Below are positions 15,660 through 25,078 of a DNA stretch of 48,946 bases, in pieces. This DNA comes from Verrucomicrobia subdivision 6 bacterium (GTDB lineage: Bacteria > Verrucomicrobiota > Verrucomicrobiia > Methylacidiphilales > Verrucolacustridaceae). Location: NCBI GenBank assembly GCA_947441075.1, contig CANESK010000004.1, positions 1-48,946 on the forward strand, in the 5' to 3' direction. Numbering within the stretch: position 1 is the first letter of the stretch; each line of letters begins with the position of its first letter. Under the pieces are notes generated by a model. That model did not search any database. It was given only the letters and a program-made list of their open reading frames with translations, and was not told the origin of the DNA. Both the position numbers and the translations under genes were made by a program.

Positions 15660-17146
15660 TGCCCAGGCTGAAGGCCAACACGAGAAGATGCCTGCATATT
15701 CAATTTTGTTTTAGGTGAATGCCCTGCCTCGTTGGATGGAGGAGGAGGGTTCTTCGGTCCAAACGGGCTTGCCGTTGCTCTTTCTAAGGATGCTACCGCC
15801 ACATTATAATCAAATCTGCCCTGCAGCTCATTGAACTGCGCCTGCGTGAGATTTGATTGTGCGTTGATAATATCGAGCTGTATTCCTGCACCCACATTGA
15901 ACCGTGCCTCAGCCAAGCGCAGGCTTTCACGCGACTGCTCCACATTTCGCTGCTGCGATGTCACCAGCTGTTGCGCCTCTTCCATCCTGACGAATGCATC
16001 CCGCACATCACTCTCCACCAATCTTCGCTTTTCCTCATACGCCACCTCCGCTTTGCGGATCTGTGCTTTCAGCTGCGTGAATCGACCCGAGCTCAACATC
16101 CCATCAAACAGCGTCCATGTCCCATTGATCGATGCCGCAGGCCCATTAAAACTATCCGTGAAAGTGGAGCTTCCAGGATTCTGAATGACATCATATCCAC
16201 CCGAACCCACGATTTTTGGAATAAATGCCTCTTTTTTCGCCGCCTCAAACAATTTGCCCTGAATTTCGATCTCTTTTTTCACCGCTCGCAAATCATTTCG
16301 GTTCCGCACCGCATTTTGCAGCGAAGCTGTTAAATCGACCTTCACCGGTTGATAAGGCAGGTCTCCTTCCACATAGACGGGTGGAGTCCAGTCCTCTGCC
16401 GCCTCAATCGGGTAATCCAACGCCATGACTTTTGCCAACTGCACTTCTGCGATTCTCTTGTTGTTTCGCGCCCGAATCAATTGCGGCATGTTGTTGGCCA
16501 ACTCCACGTCCGCCCTCAACACGTTAAATTTGGTCACCGTTCCCGCCTTAAATCGTTTCTGCTGCGAAGTCAGCTGAGCTTTCTTTAAATCCACCGCCTC
16601 CGTCTGGACGTCAATCAGGGATCGGTTTAGCAGGACAGCATAAACATTTTTGCGAACCTCCAAAATCACCCGATCAATCGTATCTCGAAGAATCAACATG
16701 GATTGGGTCTCCGACATTCGCGCCGCCCGGGTTCGAGACAAAGCCGCTCCGCCGTCAAACAAAAGCTGGCTCACTCGTATGCCCGCATTCCAGTTCATCT
16801 CATCCGCCGAAACAAATCCCGCGTTGACCAATAAGCCATTGAGCTCTTTGGCTTGGTAATCAAAGTTTCCCGTGGCTGTGACTTTCGGCAGGAGCGCGCT
16901 TCTCACCTCCACCGCGACTCCCTCCTTTCTCTGGACCTCCTCTTTCGCTTGGCGGATCTCCGTGTTTTGCTCCAAGGCCAAAGCCACGCACTGCGCTAAA
17001 TTCAAGCTCTTGCTTGAAATTTCTGGAATGTCCGAACGACTCGCCAAAGGCAAAGTGACCTCCACCTTCTCTTTTTTCTCCTCGGCTCGCACCCCAAAGA
17101 CTCCTAGGGCCAGTAAAATAAAAATCTTAATTGCGCGGGAGTTCAT
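15656..17146 (-). CDS. TolC-family outer-membrane efflux/secretion channel
   Basis: 496 residues with a signal peptide (AIKIFILLALGVFGVRA). Two outer-membrane efflux protein repeats follow. The first starts at LNLAQCVALALEQNTEIRQA. The second contains LRLAEARFNVGAGIQLDIINAQSNLTQAQ, the typical R-x3-G-x-[IG]-x3-[DV]-[VI]-x2-[AQ] helix. Long helical stretches match the periplasmic coiled-coil barrel. It lacks the C-terminus of E. coli TolC and ends in a Pro-rich tail. ATG at 17146 has GGAG ten bases upstream; a GTG one codon earlier is better spaced. The start lies 20 bases inside the end of the MarR gene. No inner-membrane pump or membrane-fusion protein is encoded nearby. Confidence 0.88.
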   Translation of the reverse strand: MNSRAIKIFILLALGVFGVRAEEKKEKVEVTLPLASRSDIPEISSKSLNLAQCVALALEQNTEIRQAKEEVQRKEGVAVEVRSALLPKVTATGNFDYQAKELNGLLVNAGFVSADEMNWNAGIRVSQLLFDGGAALSRTRAARMSETQSMLILRDTIDRVILEVRKNVYAVLLNRSLIDVQTEAVDLKKAQLTSQQKRFKAGTVTKFNVLRADVELANNMPQLIRARNNKRIAEVQLAKVMALDYPIEAAEDWTPPVYVEGDLPYQPVKVDLTASLQNAVRNRNDLRAVKKEIEIQGKLFEAAKKEAFIPKIVGSGGYDVIQNPGSSTFTDSFNGPAASINGTWTLFDGMLSSGRFTQLKAQIRKAEVAYEEKRRLVESDVRDAFVRMEEAQQLVTSQQRNVEQSRESLRLAEARFNVGAGIQLDIINAQSNLTQAQFNELQGRFDYNVAVASLERATASPFGPKNPPPPSNEAGHSPKTKLNMQASSRVGLQPGQ

Positions 17147-17600
17147 CACAGTATTTCTCCATTACCCGATAAATCCTTACCCAAGCGTCCTGATCCCTCT
17201 CTTCGACCTGCCCAAGAATTTCATTCAAATGATGCCGTAACTCCCCTTGCAATCGATCCATCAACTCTTTCCCTTTTGCAGTGATCCCCACCAACTTTTG
17301 CCTCCGATCTCCAACCACCGCGTGCCGCTTAACCAATCCCACCGCCTCCAACCGATCCACTAACCCCGTCGTCGCCGAAGTAGCATGACTCATTCGTTTG
17401 GCCAATACCCCCATCGCCACCCCCGATGTCCCCGCGAGAAAACCCAAAAGCGTAAACTGCGGCACCGAAAGCCGCTTGGCCGATGTTTGCCTAAATAAAT
17501 CCAAAAGAAACCGCCGCTGCAATAGGGTGGCAATCCTCTCTAATTCAGGAACCCGAGCGTCCAGCCCACTCGTGAAACCGTTTTTTAGATACTTCGTCAT
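17127..17600 (-). CDS. MarR-family transcriptional regulator
   Basis: 157 residues. The winged-helix core is clear: LSVPQFTLLGFLAG, then GVLAKRMSHATSATTGLVDRLEAVGLVKRH (helix-turn-helix) and the wing VVGDRRQKLVGITAKGKEL with the hallmark D-R-R. MarR proteins bind palindromes as dimers and usually let go when a small aromatic or oxidising ligand binds. It is first in an operon with the TolC-like channel and PgeF and very likely represses them and itself. The AT-rich tract just upstream (17603-17628) is the natural operator site. The gene is divergent from hppA. Confidence 0.9.
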   Translation of the reverse strand: MTKYLKNGFTSGLDARVPELERIATLLQRRFLLDLFRQTSAKRLSVPQFTLLGFLAGTSGVAMGVLAKRMSHATSATTGLVDRLEAVGLVKRHAVVGDRRQKLVGITAKGKELMDRLQGELRHHLNEILGQVEERDQDAWVRIYRVMEKYCDELPRN

Positions 17601-17602
17601 GT

Positions 17603-17628
17603 GAAATATACAATATATGGAATATCCA
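17603..17628. promoter_or_regulatory. AT-rich intergenic tract, possible MarR operator/promoter
   Basis: Directly upstream of the MarR ATG (17600) lies an AT-rich run that stands out in this C-rich window. It contains ATATACAATATAT and GGAATATCC, both partly self-complementary. MarR-type regulators commonly bind such AT-rich near-palindromes that overlap their own promoter. No clean -35/-10 pair is evident, so this is a positional inference. Confidence 0.3.
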
Positions 17629-17714
17629 ACTCATACAAGTACTGAAAACATCATAAAATCGATCCGAAAAACGTTGCTTGCCTCATCGCACACCCTACTT
17701 TCTGGCAATATCCA

Positions 17715-19799
17715 ATGAGTAATTTTCTCTTAAATAATGCAGTCCTTTTTAGCTTAATTTCCGCTGCCGTCGGTCTGGCTGCTGCCGTCGCACTCATCTT
17801 CTGGATTAAACGTCAACCCGAAGGCAACGAACGTATGCGCGAAGTCGCCGCCGCCATTCAAGAAGGAGCTGCCGCCTACCTCCACCGCCAACTTCAAGCC
17901 GTCACCATCATTGCCCTAGTCCTTCTTGCCGCCATCTGTTACCTAAAGAATATTCCTACCGGCATCGGCTTCGTCGTCGGTGCTGCCTGTAGCCTCGTTG
18001 CCGGATTCGCAGGTATGCGGATCGCCGTCATGGCCAACGTTCGCACCGCCCAAGCCGCCACCATTAGCCGGATCGCCGCCTTGCGTAATGCCTTCAACGG
18101 TGGTGCCGTCACCGGCCTACTCGTCGTCGCCCTCGCCCTCCTCTCCATCGGCACTTTCTATCTCGTCGCCTCCCGCTGGCTCGGCCTCCGTGCCGCCATC
18201 GATAGCTTGACCGGCCTCGCTCTCGGAGCCTCTCTCGTCAGCGTCTTCGCTCGTTTGGGCGGAGGTATCTACACCAAAGCCGCCGATGTCGGCGCAGACC
18301 TCGTTGGCAAACTCGAATCCCAACTCGAAGAAGATGACCCTCGCAACCCCGCCACCATTGCCGACAACGTCGGCGATAACGTCGGCGATTGCGCTGGGAT
18401 GGCCGCCGATGTCTTTGAAACCTACGCCGTCAGCCTCATCGGCTGTATTCTCGTGGCCTACCTCACCGTCTTCGGGGGCGATGGCCAACCCGATCCCGCT
18501 GCCCTCGCCTACCCCTTCGTTGTCGGCGGCGTCTCCATCCTCTCCGCGATTCTCGGGATTCTCACTGTCAACTTCGGCAAAGGGAACCCCACCCGTCTTC
18601 TCAGCCTCGGCGTTCTCGTTAGTGCCCTCGCCTCCGCCGCAGTTCTCTGGCCTCTCACTCATGTCTTTTTTCCAGAAGGGCTTCGTCACGACGGCCAAAT
18701 AGCCTCCACCAACGGCATTTACTTCGCTTCCCTCGTCGGCCTTCTCATGACCTTCGTCGTTCTCCTCATCACCAACTACTACACCTCCACCCACTGCGCC
18801 CCCGTCCGCCATATCGCCAAAGCCTCCGAAACCGGCCACGCCACCAATATCATCGCTGGCCTTGCCATCGGTTCCCACGCCACCGCCCTCCCCGTTGGCT
18901 TTATCGGCATCGCCATCTTCCTCAGCTACCACTTCGCAGGACTCTACGGCATCGCCATCGCCGTCATGGCCATGCTCTCCATGGCAGGCATCATCATATC
19001 CCTCGACGCCTTCGGCCCCATCACCGACAACGCGGGCGGGATCGCAGTCATGTCCAGCATGCCTAAATCTGTTCGCGAACGTACCGACGAGCTCGACGCC
19101 GTCGGCAATACCATGAAAGCCGTTACCAAAGGTTATGCCATCGCCTCCGCCGGTCTCGCCTCTCTCGTTCTCTTTGGTTCCTACGTTCAAGAACTCAAAG
19201 TCCACTTCCTTGCCCTAGGCTCTGCCATGCCCAGCCTCGAGTTCTCCCTCACTGAACCCAAAGTCATCATCGGCCTCTTCATCGGTGGCCTCCTCCCCTT
19301 CGTCTTTACCGCCCGCTCCATGGACGCCGTCGGCATCGCTGCGGGAGCTGTTGTCCGCGAAGTCCGGCGCCAACTCGCCGCCAAACCCGGCATTCTCAAA
19401 GGCACCGAGAAACCGGACTACGGAACCTGCGTCGATATCGTTACCAAAGCCGCCCTCCGCCAAATGGTCGTTCCCGCCCTCCTCCCCATCATCTTCGTTG
19501 TTGTCGTCGCCGCCACCCCAGGCCTCGGGCCCGTCGTCCTCGGTGGAGTCCTTGTCGGCACCATCGTCACTGGCCTCTTTGTCGCTATCGCCATGACCTC
19601 ATCCGGCGGAGCCTGGGACAACGCTAAGAAATATATCGAAGAAGGGAATCATGGAGGCAAAGGATCCCTCGCCCATGCCGCCGCCGTCACTGGTGATACC
19701 GTCGGCGATCCCTACAAAGACACCGCCGGCCCCGCGATTAATCCCATGATCAAAGTCGTCAACATCGTCGCCATCCTCATCATTCCCATCTTTTTTTAG
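17715..19799 (+). CDS. hppA: Membrane-bound proton-translocating pyrophosphatase, K+-independent type
   Basis: 694 residues, about 16 membrane helices. It couples hydrolysis of pyrophosphate to proton pumping across the inner membrane. Signatures: [10 protein letters not shown] near the N-terminus, the loop [18 protein letters not shown], and the substrate/Mg2+ site at about 217-240 ([19 protein letters not shown]). The residue that separates K+-dependent (Ala) from K+-independent (Lys) enzymes is Lys468 in GNTMKA, so this is predicted to be K+-independent and hence a proton rather than sodium pump. A second acidic cluster, [19 protein letters not shown], closes the active site near the C-terminus. 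The start lacks a Shine-Dalgarno. Its TAG stop shares four bases (TTAG) with the stop of the convergent cstA gene. Confidence 0.95.
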   Translation: MSNFLLNNAVLFSLISAAVGLAAAVALIFWIKRQPEGNERMREVAAAIQEGAAAYLHRQLQAVTIIALVLLAAICYLKNIPTGIGFVVGAACSLVAGFAGMRIAVMANVRTAQAATISRIAALRNAFNGGAVTGLLVVALALLSIGTFYLVASRWLGLRAAIDSLTGLALGASLVSVFARLGGGIYTKAADVGADLVGKLESQLEEDDPRNPATIADNVGDNVGDCAGMAADVFETYAVSLIGCILVAYLTVFGGDGQPDPAALAYPFVVGGVSILSAILGILTVNFGKGNPTRLLSLGVLVSALASAAVLWPLTHVFFPEGLRHDGQIASTNGIYFASLVGLLMTFVVLLITNYYTSTHCAPVRHIAKASETGHATNIIAGLAIGSHATALPVGFIGIAIFLSYHFAGLYGIAIAVMAMLSMAGIIISLDAFGPITDNAGGIAVMSSMPKSVRERTDELDAVGNTMKAVTKGYAIASAGLASLVLFGSYVQELKVHFLALGSAMPSLEFSLTEPKVIIGLFIGGLLPFVFTARSMDAVGIAAGAVVREVRRQLAAKPGILKGTEKPDYGTCVDIVTKAALRQMVVPALLPIIFVVVVAATPGLGPVVLGGVLVGTIVTGLFVAIAMTSSGGAWDNAKKYIEEGNHGGKGSLAHAAAVTGDTVGDPYKDTAGPAINPMIKVVNIVAILIIPIFF

Positions 19800-21796
19800 G
19801 CCACCCTCTCCTCCGTCACAGGCGGAATACTTAGTCCCCGCCACCTCCGCCAAGCAATCCTCCCGCACGCTCCTAAGACCAACACCACTAGCACTAGAAA
19901 AAATCCCGTAATCACTGCATTCGTAGCTTGCGCCATCGCCAATTTCCCATGGCCCGCCGCCAAAGCTTGATCGTAGCCCGCTAGAAATCCCAAGCGCGGA
20001 TCAGGACTGAATATCTTCATCCACCCCGCCGAGAACGTCACCACCACCAACCAGCCCAACGGAGCTAAAGTTACCCAAACCAACTTCCCCTTCCCCATCT
20101 TCAACAACACCGTCGTCGCTAAACTCAGCGCCATCACCGCCAAAAGCTGATTCGCTACCCCAAAAATAGGCCAAAGACTATTAATTCCTCCCTGCGGATC
20201 AATTACCCCCTGATAAAGAAACCAACCCCACCCTCCCACAAAAAGCAAACTCCCCAGCCCACTTCCCACCCACGAGTTCACTTGTCCCAGCGGCTTCCAA
20301 AGCCAACCCAGCACCTCCTGTACCAGAAATCTTCCAATCCGCGTCCCCGCATCAATCGTCGTCAAAATAAAAAGAGCCTCAAACATAATCGCAAAGTGAT
20401 ACCAAAACGCCATCGCCCCACCCCCCACTATCCCCAGCGATTTCGCAAAGATCTGCGCCATGCCCACCGCAAAAGTCGGCGCCCCGCCCGTCCTCCCAAT
20501 TAAGGTGCTCTCCCCCACTGACCTCGCCAAGTCCGCCATCTGCTTCTCACTTACGGGAAAGCCCAACGCCGTGATCTGCTGTACCACCGCCGCCGGCTCC
20601 CCCCTCAGGTTAATCGCGAAATACTCTCCCGGCGGCATGGCACACGCCGCTACTAAAGCCAGCACCCCCACGCACATCTCCGTAATCATCGCTCCATAAC
20701 CAACCACCCGGATGTCCCCCTCACTCGCCAATAATTTGGGCGTCGTCCCCGACGCCACCAAGCAATGGAAACCACTCACCGCGCTACAAGCAATCGTAAT
20801 AAAACAAAACGGGAAAACCGGCCCAGCGAAAACCGGCCCACTCCCATCTATAAATTGGGTCAATGCAGGCATCTGCAACTGCGGCGCTAAAATCGCCACC
20901 ACCACGGCCAAGGCGGCCACCGTTCCAATCTTTAAAAATGAACTCAGATAATCTCTCGGAGCCAGCAGAAGCCAGATCGGAAGAATGCTCGCCATCAGTC
21001 CATACCCCATGATCGACCAGGCCAAGGTCGGCCCATCCCAAGTAAACATTCTCGCGAGGGTCGGAACGTCCGACACCCACTTTCCTGCCCAAACACACCC
21101 CACCAGTGCCAACACCCCCAACCCCGTCACCCATCCCGTCCTCACTCCACCCGCACCCCGCAACCCCAGCCCCATGACCAAGGCCAAAGGCATCGTCAAA
21201 ACAATCGTCGATAATCCCCACGGACTTTCCGCTAACGCCCGCACTACCACCAAGGCCAGTACCGCCATCAACATCGTCAAAATTCCTAGGAGCCCGATTA
21301 CCGCAATCGTCCCCGCCGTCGGTCCTACCTCATCTCGCAACATCTGCCCAACCGACTTCCCCCCACGCCGAACGCTCAACCACAGAATAATACTGTCGTG
21401 CACCGCCCCCCCCAATACCGCACCGATCAGAATCCAAAGCAGGCCCGGTAAATAGCCAAACTGCGCCGCTAACACCGGCCCCACCAAAGGCCCTGGACCC
21501 GCAATCGCCGCAAAATGGTGTCCAAAGACCACCCACCGATTCGTCTTAACAAAATCTCGCCCGTCCGCATGCCGTATCGCTGGAGTCTCTCGACTCTCAT
21601 CAATCATCAGTACCGTGGCCATCAGCCAAGCACTATGGAAACGATACCCGATCGCATAGACAAAACCCGTCGCCACAACCAACCAAAGCGCATTCACTGG
21701 TTCCCCACGCTGCAACCCCACCACTCCCAGCGCCACCGCCCCCCCCAGCGCTACCCCCAGCCATCCCACCCGCGCAACCCCACTTAGTTTTCTCAT
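19796..21796 (-). CDS. cstA: CstA-family carbon-starvation/pyruvate transporter
   Basis: 666 residues, very hydrophobic. Family landmarks include [80 protein letters not shown] and the [15 protein letters not shown] region in the C-terminal half. CstA and BtsT/YjiY members import pyruvate or peptides under nutrient limitation, so this is most likely a secondary transporter in the inner membrane; the substrate is inferred. ATG at 21796. It is convergent with hppA with overlapping stops. The next upstream minus gene, mqnC, is 107 bases away, so cstA probably has its own promoter. Confidence 0.92.
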   Translation of the reverse strand: MRKLSGVARVGWLGVALGGAVALGVVGLQRGEPVNALWLVVATGFVYAIGYRFHSAWLMATVLMIDESRETPAIRHADGRDFVKTNRWVVFGHHFAAIAGPGPLVGPVLAAQFGYLPGLLWILIGAVLGGAVHDSIILWLSVRRGGKSVGQMLRDEVGPTAGTIAVIGLLGILTMLMAVLALVVVRALAESPWGLSTIVLTMPLALVMGLGLRGAGGVRTGWVTGLGVLALVGCVWAGKWVSDVPTLARMFTWDGPTLAWSIMGYGLMASILPIWLLLAPRDYLSSFLKIGTVAALAVVVAILAPQLQMPALTQFIDGSGPVFAGPVFPFCFITIACSAVSGFHCLVASGTTPKLLASEGDIRVVGYGAMITEMCVGVLALVAACAMPPGEYFAINLRGEPAAVVQQITALGFPVSEKQMADLARSVGESTLIGRTGGAPTFAVGMAQIFAKSLGIVGGGAMAFWYHFAIMFEALFILTTIDAGTRIGRFLVQEVLGWLWKPLGQVNSWVGSGLGSLLFVGGWGWFLYQGVIDPQGGINSLWPIFGVANQLLAVMALSLATTVLLKMGKGKLVWVTLAPLGWLVVVTFSAGWMKIFSPDPRLGFLAGYDQALAAGHGKLAMAQATNAVITGFFLVLVVLVLGACGRIAWRRWRGLSIPPVTEERVA

Positions 21797-21903
21797 CGTA
21801 TTTTTTTAGCCAACAGGTGGCTCTTGACCAGTTCTCATCTCTATCGCTCTTTTTTTCCCAACCGCTCCGAGTAAATCAATCCGCCAACTGACCAACCAGC
21901 TCC

Positions 21904-23007
21904 TTACGCCATCAGGGTTGGACTCTCCCCCGCCCCGCCCAAGAGCTCGTACTCGTTGTTTCTCTGCCACGGCTCGTACCCCGCTTCACGAATCAATCTC
22001 CGCATCTCATCCAAACTGAGCCGAAAGCTCGTCCCCGCACTCGAAACCACGTTCTCCTCCATCATCAAGCTCCCGAAATCGTTCGCCCCAAACTTTAAAG
22101 CCACCTGACCCATCGCAGGACCCTGTGTCACCCAGCTCGACTGCACATTCGGAATATTATCCAGAAAAATTCTCGAAAGGGCCTGCATCCGCAAATACTC
22201 GTGCGACCCCATCTTCGCCACCTTCAATACCGTGTTCTCAGGCTGAAAGGTCCAGCAAATGAAGGCAGTAAATCCCCCCGTCCGATCCTGCAAATCTCGT
22301 AGTCGTCCAAGATGCTCGATCCGCTCCGCCGGAGTTTCCACGTGCCCAAACATCATCGTCGCGCTCGAACGCATCCCCATACCATGGGCAATCTCCATCA
22401 CCTTCAACCAACCCTCCGTGTCGCATTTCCGCGGGGCAATCTTCTGCCTGACCCGATCCACCAATATTTCTGCACCCCCCCCTGGAATACTTCCCAATCC
22501 CGCCTCCCGGAATAACCCAACCACTTCCTTTAAGGTCAGGCCAAAAACCTCCGCAAAATGATTAAATTCTGGCGGAGAAAATCCGTGAATGTTCACTTGG
22601 GGATACTTCGCCCGCAAATGCCGCAACAGATTTAAATACCACTCCAGATTCAACTTTGGATGGTGTCCTCCCTGCAACAGAATCTGATTCCCTCCCACCG
22701 CCAGCAACTCATCAATCTTCCCGTCGATCTGCTCCTGCGAGAGAACATAGTGATCCGCATCCTTCTCCGTTCGATAAAAGGCGCAAAACTTGCAGTAGAC
22801 ATCACAAACGTTCGTGTAGTTGATATTTCGATCAACCATATAGGTCACCACCTCCTTGCCCCGTCCGCCATAGTCCGCCCCCTTCGCTTGGTTCCTCCGT
22901 TCATCCGCTAATTTTCCCAACCGCGCCAAGGGCCAATCGTAAATCTCCAAAGCCTCCTCAGTCGTTACTCTTTTCCCCTCTCGAATCGTAGCTTCCAACC
23001 GACTCAT
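21904..23007 (-). CDS. mqnC: Cyclic dehypoxanthinyl futalosine synthase (radical SAM)
   Basis: 367 residues. MqnC cyclises dehypoxanthine futalosine in the futalosine route to menaquinone. The radical-SAM cluster motif is CDVYCKFC (Cys68, Cys72, Cys75) preceded by VDRNINYTNV; LLQGGHHPKLNLEWY, HGFSPPEFNHF and GSIPGGGAEILVDRVR are MqnC-type motifs, the last separating it from MqnE. I chose the ATG at 23007 because family proteins begin at this point (MSRLEATIREGKRV); a TTG at 23025 would overlap the stop of the ACT-domain gene as TTGA. No mqnA, B, D or E is in the window, so the pathway genes are scattered. Confidence 0.92.
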   Translation of the reverse strand: MSRLEATIREGKRVTTEEALEIYDWPLARLGKLADERRNQAKGADYGGRGKEVVTYMVDRNINYTNVCDVYCKFCAFYRTEKDADHYVLSQEQIDGKIDELLAVGGNQILLQGGHHPKLNLEWYLNLLRHLRAKYPQVNIHGFSPPEFNHFAEVFGLTLKEVVGLFREAGLGSIPGGGAEILVDRVRQKIAPRKCDTEGWLKVMEIAHGMGMRSSATMMFGHVETPAERIEHLGRLRDLQDRTGGFTAFICWTFQPENTVLKVAKMGSHEYLRMQALSRIFLDNIPNVQSSWVTQGPAMGQVALKFGANDFGSLMMEENVVSSAGTSFRLSLDEMRRLIREAGYEPWQRNNEYELLGGAGESPTLMA

Positions 23008-23021
23008 CCCTAACTTCTGCC

Positions 23022-23483
23022 TCAACGGGAAATGTCGCCCTGCCCCAAGAGTTTAAAGCCACCCCGACTCAACACCTGTCCCCCCAACTCATTGTCATCT
23101 AAATTCAGACAAAGGGCGGGCTTCGCCTCGGGTCTCACCAAAAATGCGTAGGTTGTCAGAATATTAATCTCCGCTTCCAACAGCGAAGAAAATACCTTCG
23201 GCAGTTCCGTCGCCGCCCCCAACTCGACCGCCACTACGGTAGACTCAGTATGCGCCACCGCTTGCTCATGAAAAATCGCCCGCGCCTGATCCGGATCATC
23301 CACCACCATTCGCACAATCGAACTGTCCGTTGTGTCCAAAATCGTCAACGCCACCACGTGCACCTGCCGACTATGCAGAATCCGAATCAACTCCAGCAAC
23401 CGACCTGCTTTATTCGCTAGAAAAATCGAGAACTGGCGAACCGGATCCACATGTTTCCTTTTTGTAGAGATCGCTGTGGCCAT
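23022..23483 (-). CDS. Tandem ACT-domain protein
   Basis: 153 residues forming two ACT domains. The first starts at VRQFSIFLANKAGRLLELIR, the classic beta-strand plus N-[KR]-x-G-x-L ligand loop. The second begins near TVVAVELGAATELPKVFSSLLEAEINI. ACT pairs bind amino acids as small-molecule sensors. Such stand-alone proteins are often labelled acetolactate-synthase small-subunit-like, but there is no ilvB partner here. It sits immediately before mqnC and 22 bases after the FAD-dependent oxidoreductase gene, in one direction with both. Function unassigned. Confidence 0.8.
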   Translation of the reverse strand: MATAISTKRKHVDPVRQFSIFLANKAGRLLELIRILHSRQVHVVALTILDTTDSSIVRMVVDDPDQARAIFHEQAVAHTESTVVAVELGAATELPKVFSSLLEAEINILTTYAFLVRPEAKPALCLNLDDNELGGQVLSRGGFKLLGQGDISR

Positions 23484-23505
23484 AGCTAAACCCTACTCCC
23501 TTCCC

Positions 23506-25071
23506 CTATCCCCGCCAACCCAGGATCACTTTGGCTGTGTTCCTTCCACTTGCCCCAAACACCCCGCCCCCAGGGTGGGTACTCGCCCCTGTTAAATACA
23601 AACCCTTCATCGGCGCCCGATAACAGGAGATTTCCGGCAAAGGCCGAAACATAAACATCTGATCAAGACTCATCTCGAAATGCATGACGTTTCCTCGCAA
23701 CAGCCCCAGGTCTCTTTCGATATCCAGAGGAGTCTGGATATATCGTCCAATCATCTTCCCTTTCATGTTCGGTGCATATTCGCAAACCAGATCATATAAC
23801 TTATCCGCCTCCCTCTCGCGGATCCCATCCCAGCTCTCCCCGTTCCGCAGTTCGTAGCTATGGTACTGGGCCCAGGTAAAAAGCGTATGCTTCCCCTCAG
23901 GAGCCAAGGTCGGGTCAATCGCCGAAAAAGTCATCGCTATCACACTCGGCTTCGCGGGCGGCTGAAAAGCCAGATAGTCCCGATAACTACTCTCCAACAT
24001 ATCCTGATTCCGACACAGTAGCTGCATCGCCGAATGGTACTCCCTCGGCTTACTCCCATTTTCATTCTCCCGTCCATAAACCGGCAACTCCTCCACCGCA
24101 TGCCGCACCACCATCCCAAAACCATTTCCAATTCGCGCTTTTCCCATCCGCTCCGTCAAATCTTTCGGACCCTCCTTCAGTAAGTCACAAAAGAATGTTT
24201 TTAAATGGCACGCCGCCACTACTTTACCCGCCGTAAAAACCCTCTCGCCCGCTTCCACCTCCCACCCCTTCCCCGCCTTCCTCACCTCCTTCACCGCCTG
24301 CCCCAAAACAACCTCTCCCCCATGCCTCTGCAGACACTTGACCAAAGCCGTCGCCAAAGCTCCACTGCCACCCTTCGCTCGTTTCGCCCCACACTGGTGA
24401 ATCATCGCATTCCAACCAAACATATCCCCGGTGGCCACCTCCGCCGGCGCCGGTCCACTTTGCGCTGAGAGCCAAAGCATCGCCGTTCGCAAATGCTCAT
24501 TTTCAAAAGTCTCCTGAATCACTGACCCATAAGGCGCCATCAACTGCCTCGCCGTATCCAAACTCGACCAAAGCTTCCGCGACTTCGGTCGAAAAAGATT
24601 CCGCTTCAAAATCGTCCCAAAAAGCCTCCCTGGAGAAGGCGGTGCCAAGAAAGTTTCAAATACCCCTTCATTCAGCTCCGTCCACCGCTCCACATACCGT
24701 CGATAGGCCTCCGCATCCCGCAAACTAAATTGGGCAATACTTTCACAAGTCTTCTCCACGGAGCGATGAAAGGAAATCCCCCGCCCCGTTCCCTCCACTG
24801 GATAGTACGCCCACGGATCCATCTCAATGTACTCCAACCCTTCCCTCGCCAGATTTAACTCCGCCAAGATCGGCGTTAGATGAATCATAATGTGCACCGA
24901 GGAACCCACATCCATCCGAAAGCCCGCAATCAAATCCTCCCGTGTGCAGACTGCCCCTCCAGGAAGATCCCTTTTCTCGACCACCACCACCTTCAGTCCG
25001 GCTTTGGCTAAATAACAGGCACAAATTAACCCATTGTGCCCAGCTCCCACTACCACTACATCCGCTTGCAA
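23506..25071 (-). CDS. FAD-dependent oxidoreductase of the phytoene-desaturase/PYROXD2 type
   Basis: 521 residues. The N-terminus is a Rossmann FAD site, VVVVGAGHNGLICACYLAKAG then VVVVEKRDLPGG, and the C-terminus is the matching GLYLTGASTHPGGGVFGASG loop. This pairing defines the CrtI-like amine-oxidase superfamily; the GASTHPGGGV form is typical of the PYROXD2-like branch. No other carotenoid gene is near, so a desaturase role should not be assumed. It lies eight bases downstream of the aminotransferase gene and 22 bases upstream of the ACT gene, so it is probably co-transcribed with them. Substrate unknown. Confidence 0.85.
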   Translation of the reverse strand: MQADVVVVGAGHNGLICACYLAKAGLKVVVVEKRDLPGGAVCTREDLIAGFRMDVGSSVHIMIHLTPILAELNLAREGLEYIEMDPWAYYPVEGTGRGISFHRSVEKTCESIAQFSLRDAEAYRRYVERWTELNEGVFETFLAPPSPGRLFGTILKRNLFRPKSRKLWSSLDTARQLMAPYGSVIQETFENEHLRTAMLWLSAQSGPAPAEVATGDMFGWNAMIHQCGAKRAKGGSGALATALVKCLQRHGGEVVLGQAVKEVRKAGKGWEVEAGERVFTAGKVVAACHLKTFFCDLLKEGPKDLTERMGKARIGNGFGMVVRHAVEELPVYGRENENGSKPREYHSAMQLLCRNQDMLESSYRDYLAFQPPAKPSVIAMTFSAIDPTLAPEGKHTLFTWAQYHSYELRNGESWDGIREREADKLYDLVCEYAPNMKGKMIGRYIQTPLDIERDLGLLRGNVMHFEMSLDQMFMFRPLPEISCYRAPMKGLYLTGASTHPGGGVFGASGRNTAKVILGWRG

Positions 25072-25078
25072 AGCGATC

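Noticed and set aside
18117-19205. 362-codon open frame antisense to hppA
   Set aside because: Gly/Asp/Glu/Val-rich mirror of a GC-biased gene; the hppA frame is unambiguous. Several similar long antisense frames (10278-11183, 34005-34937, 7346-8284) are rejected for the same reason.
23506-25071. Considered calling this a carotenoid phytoene desaturase
   Set aside because: The GASTHPGGGV ending and lack of any other carotenoid gene fit a broader PYROXD2-like group; only the superfamily can be supported.
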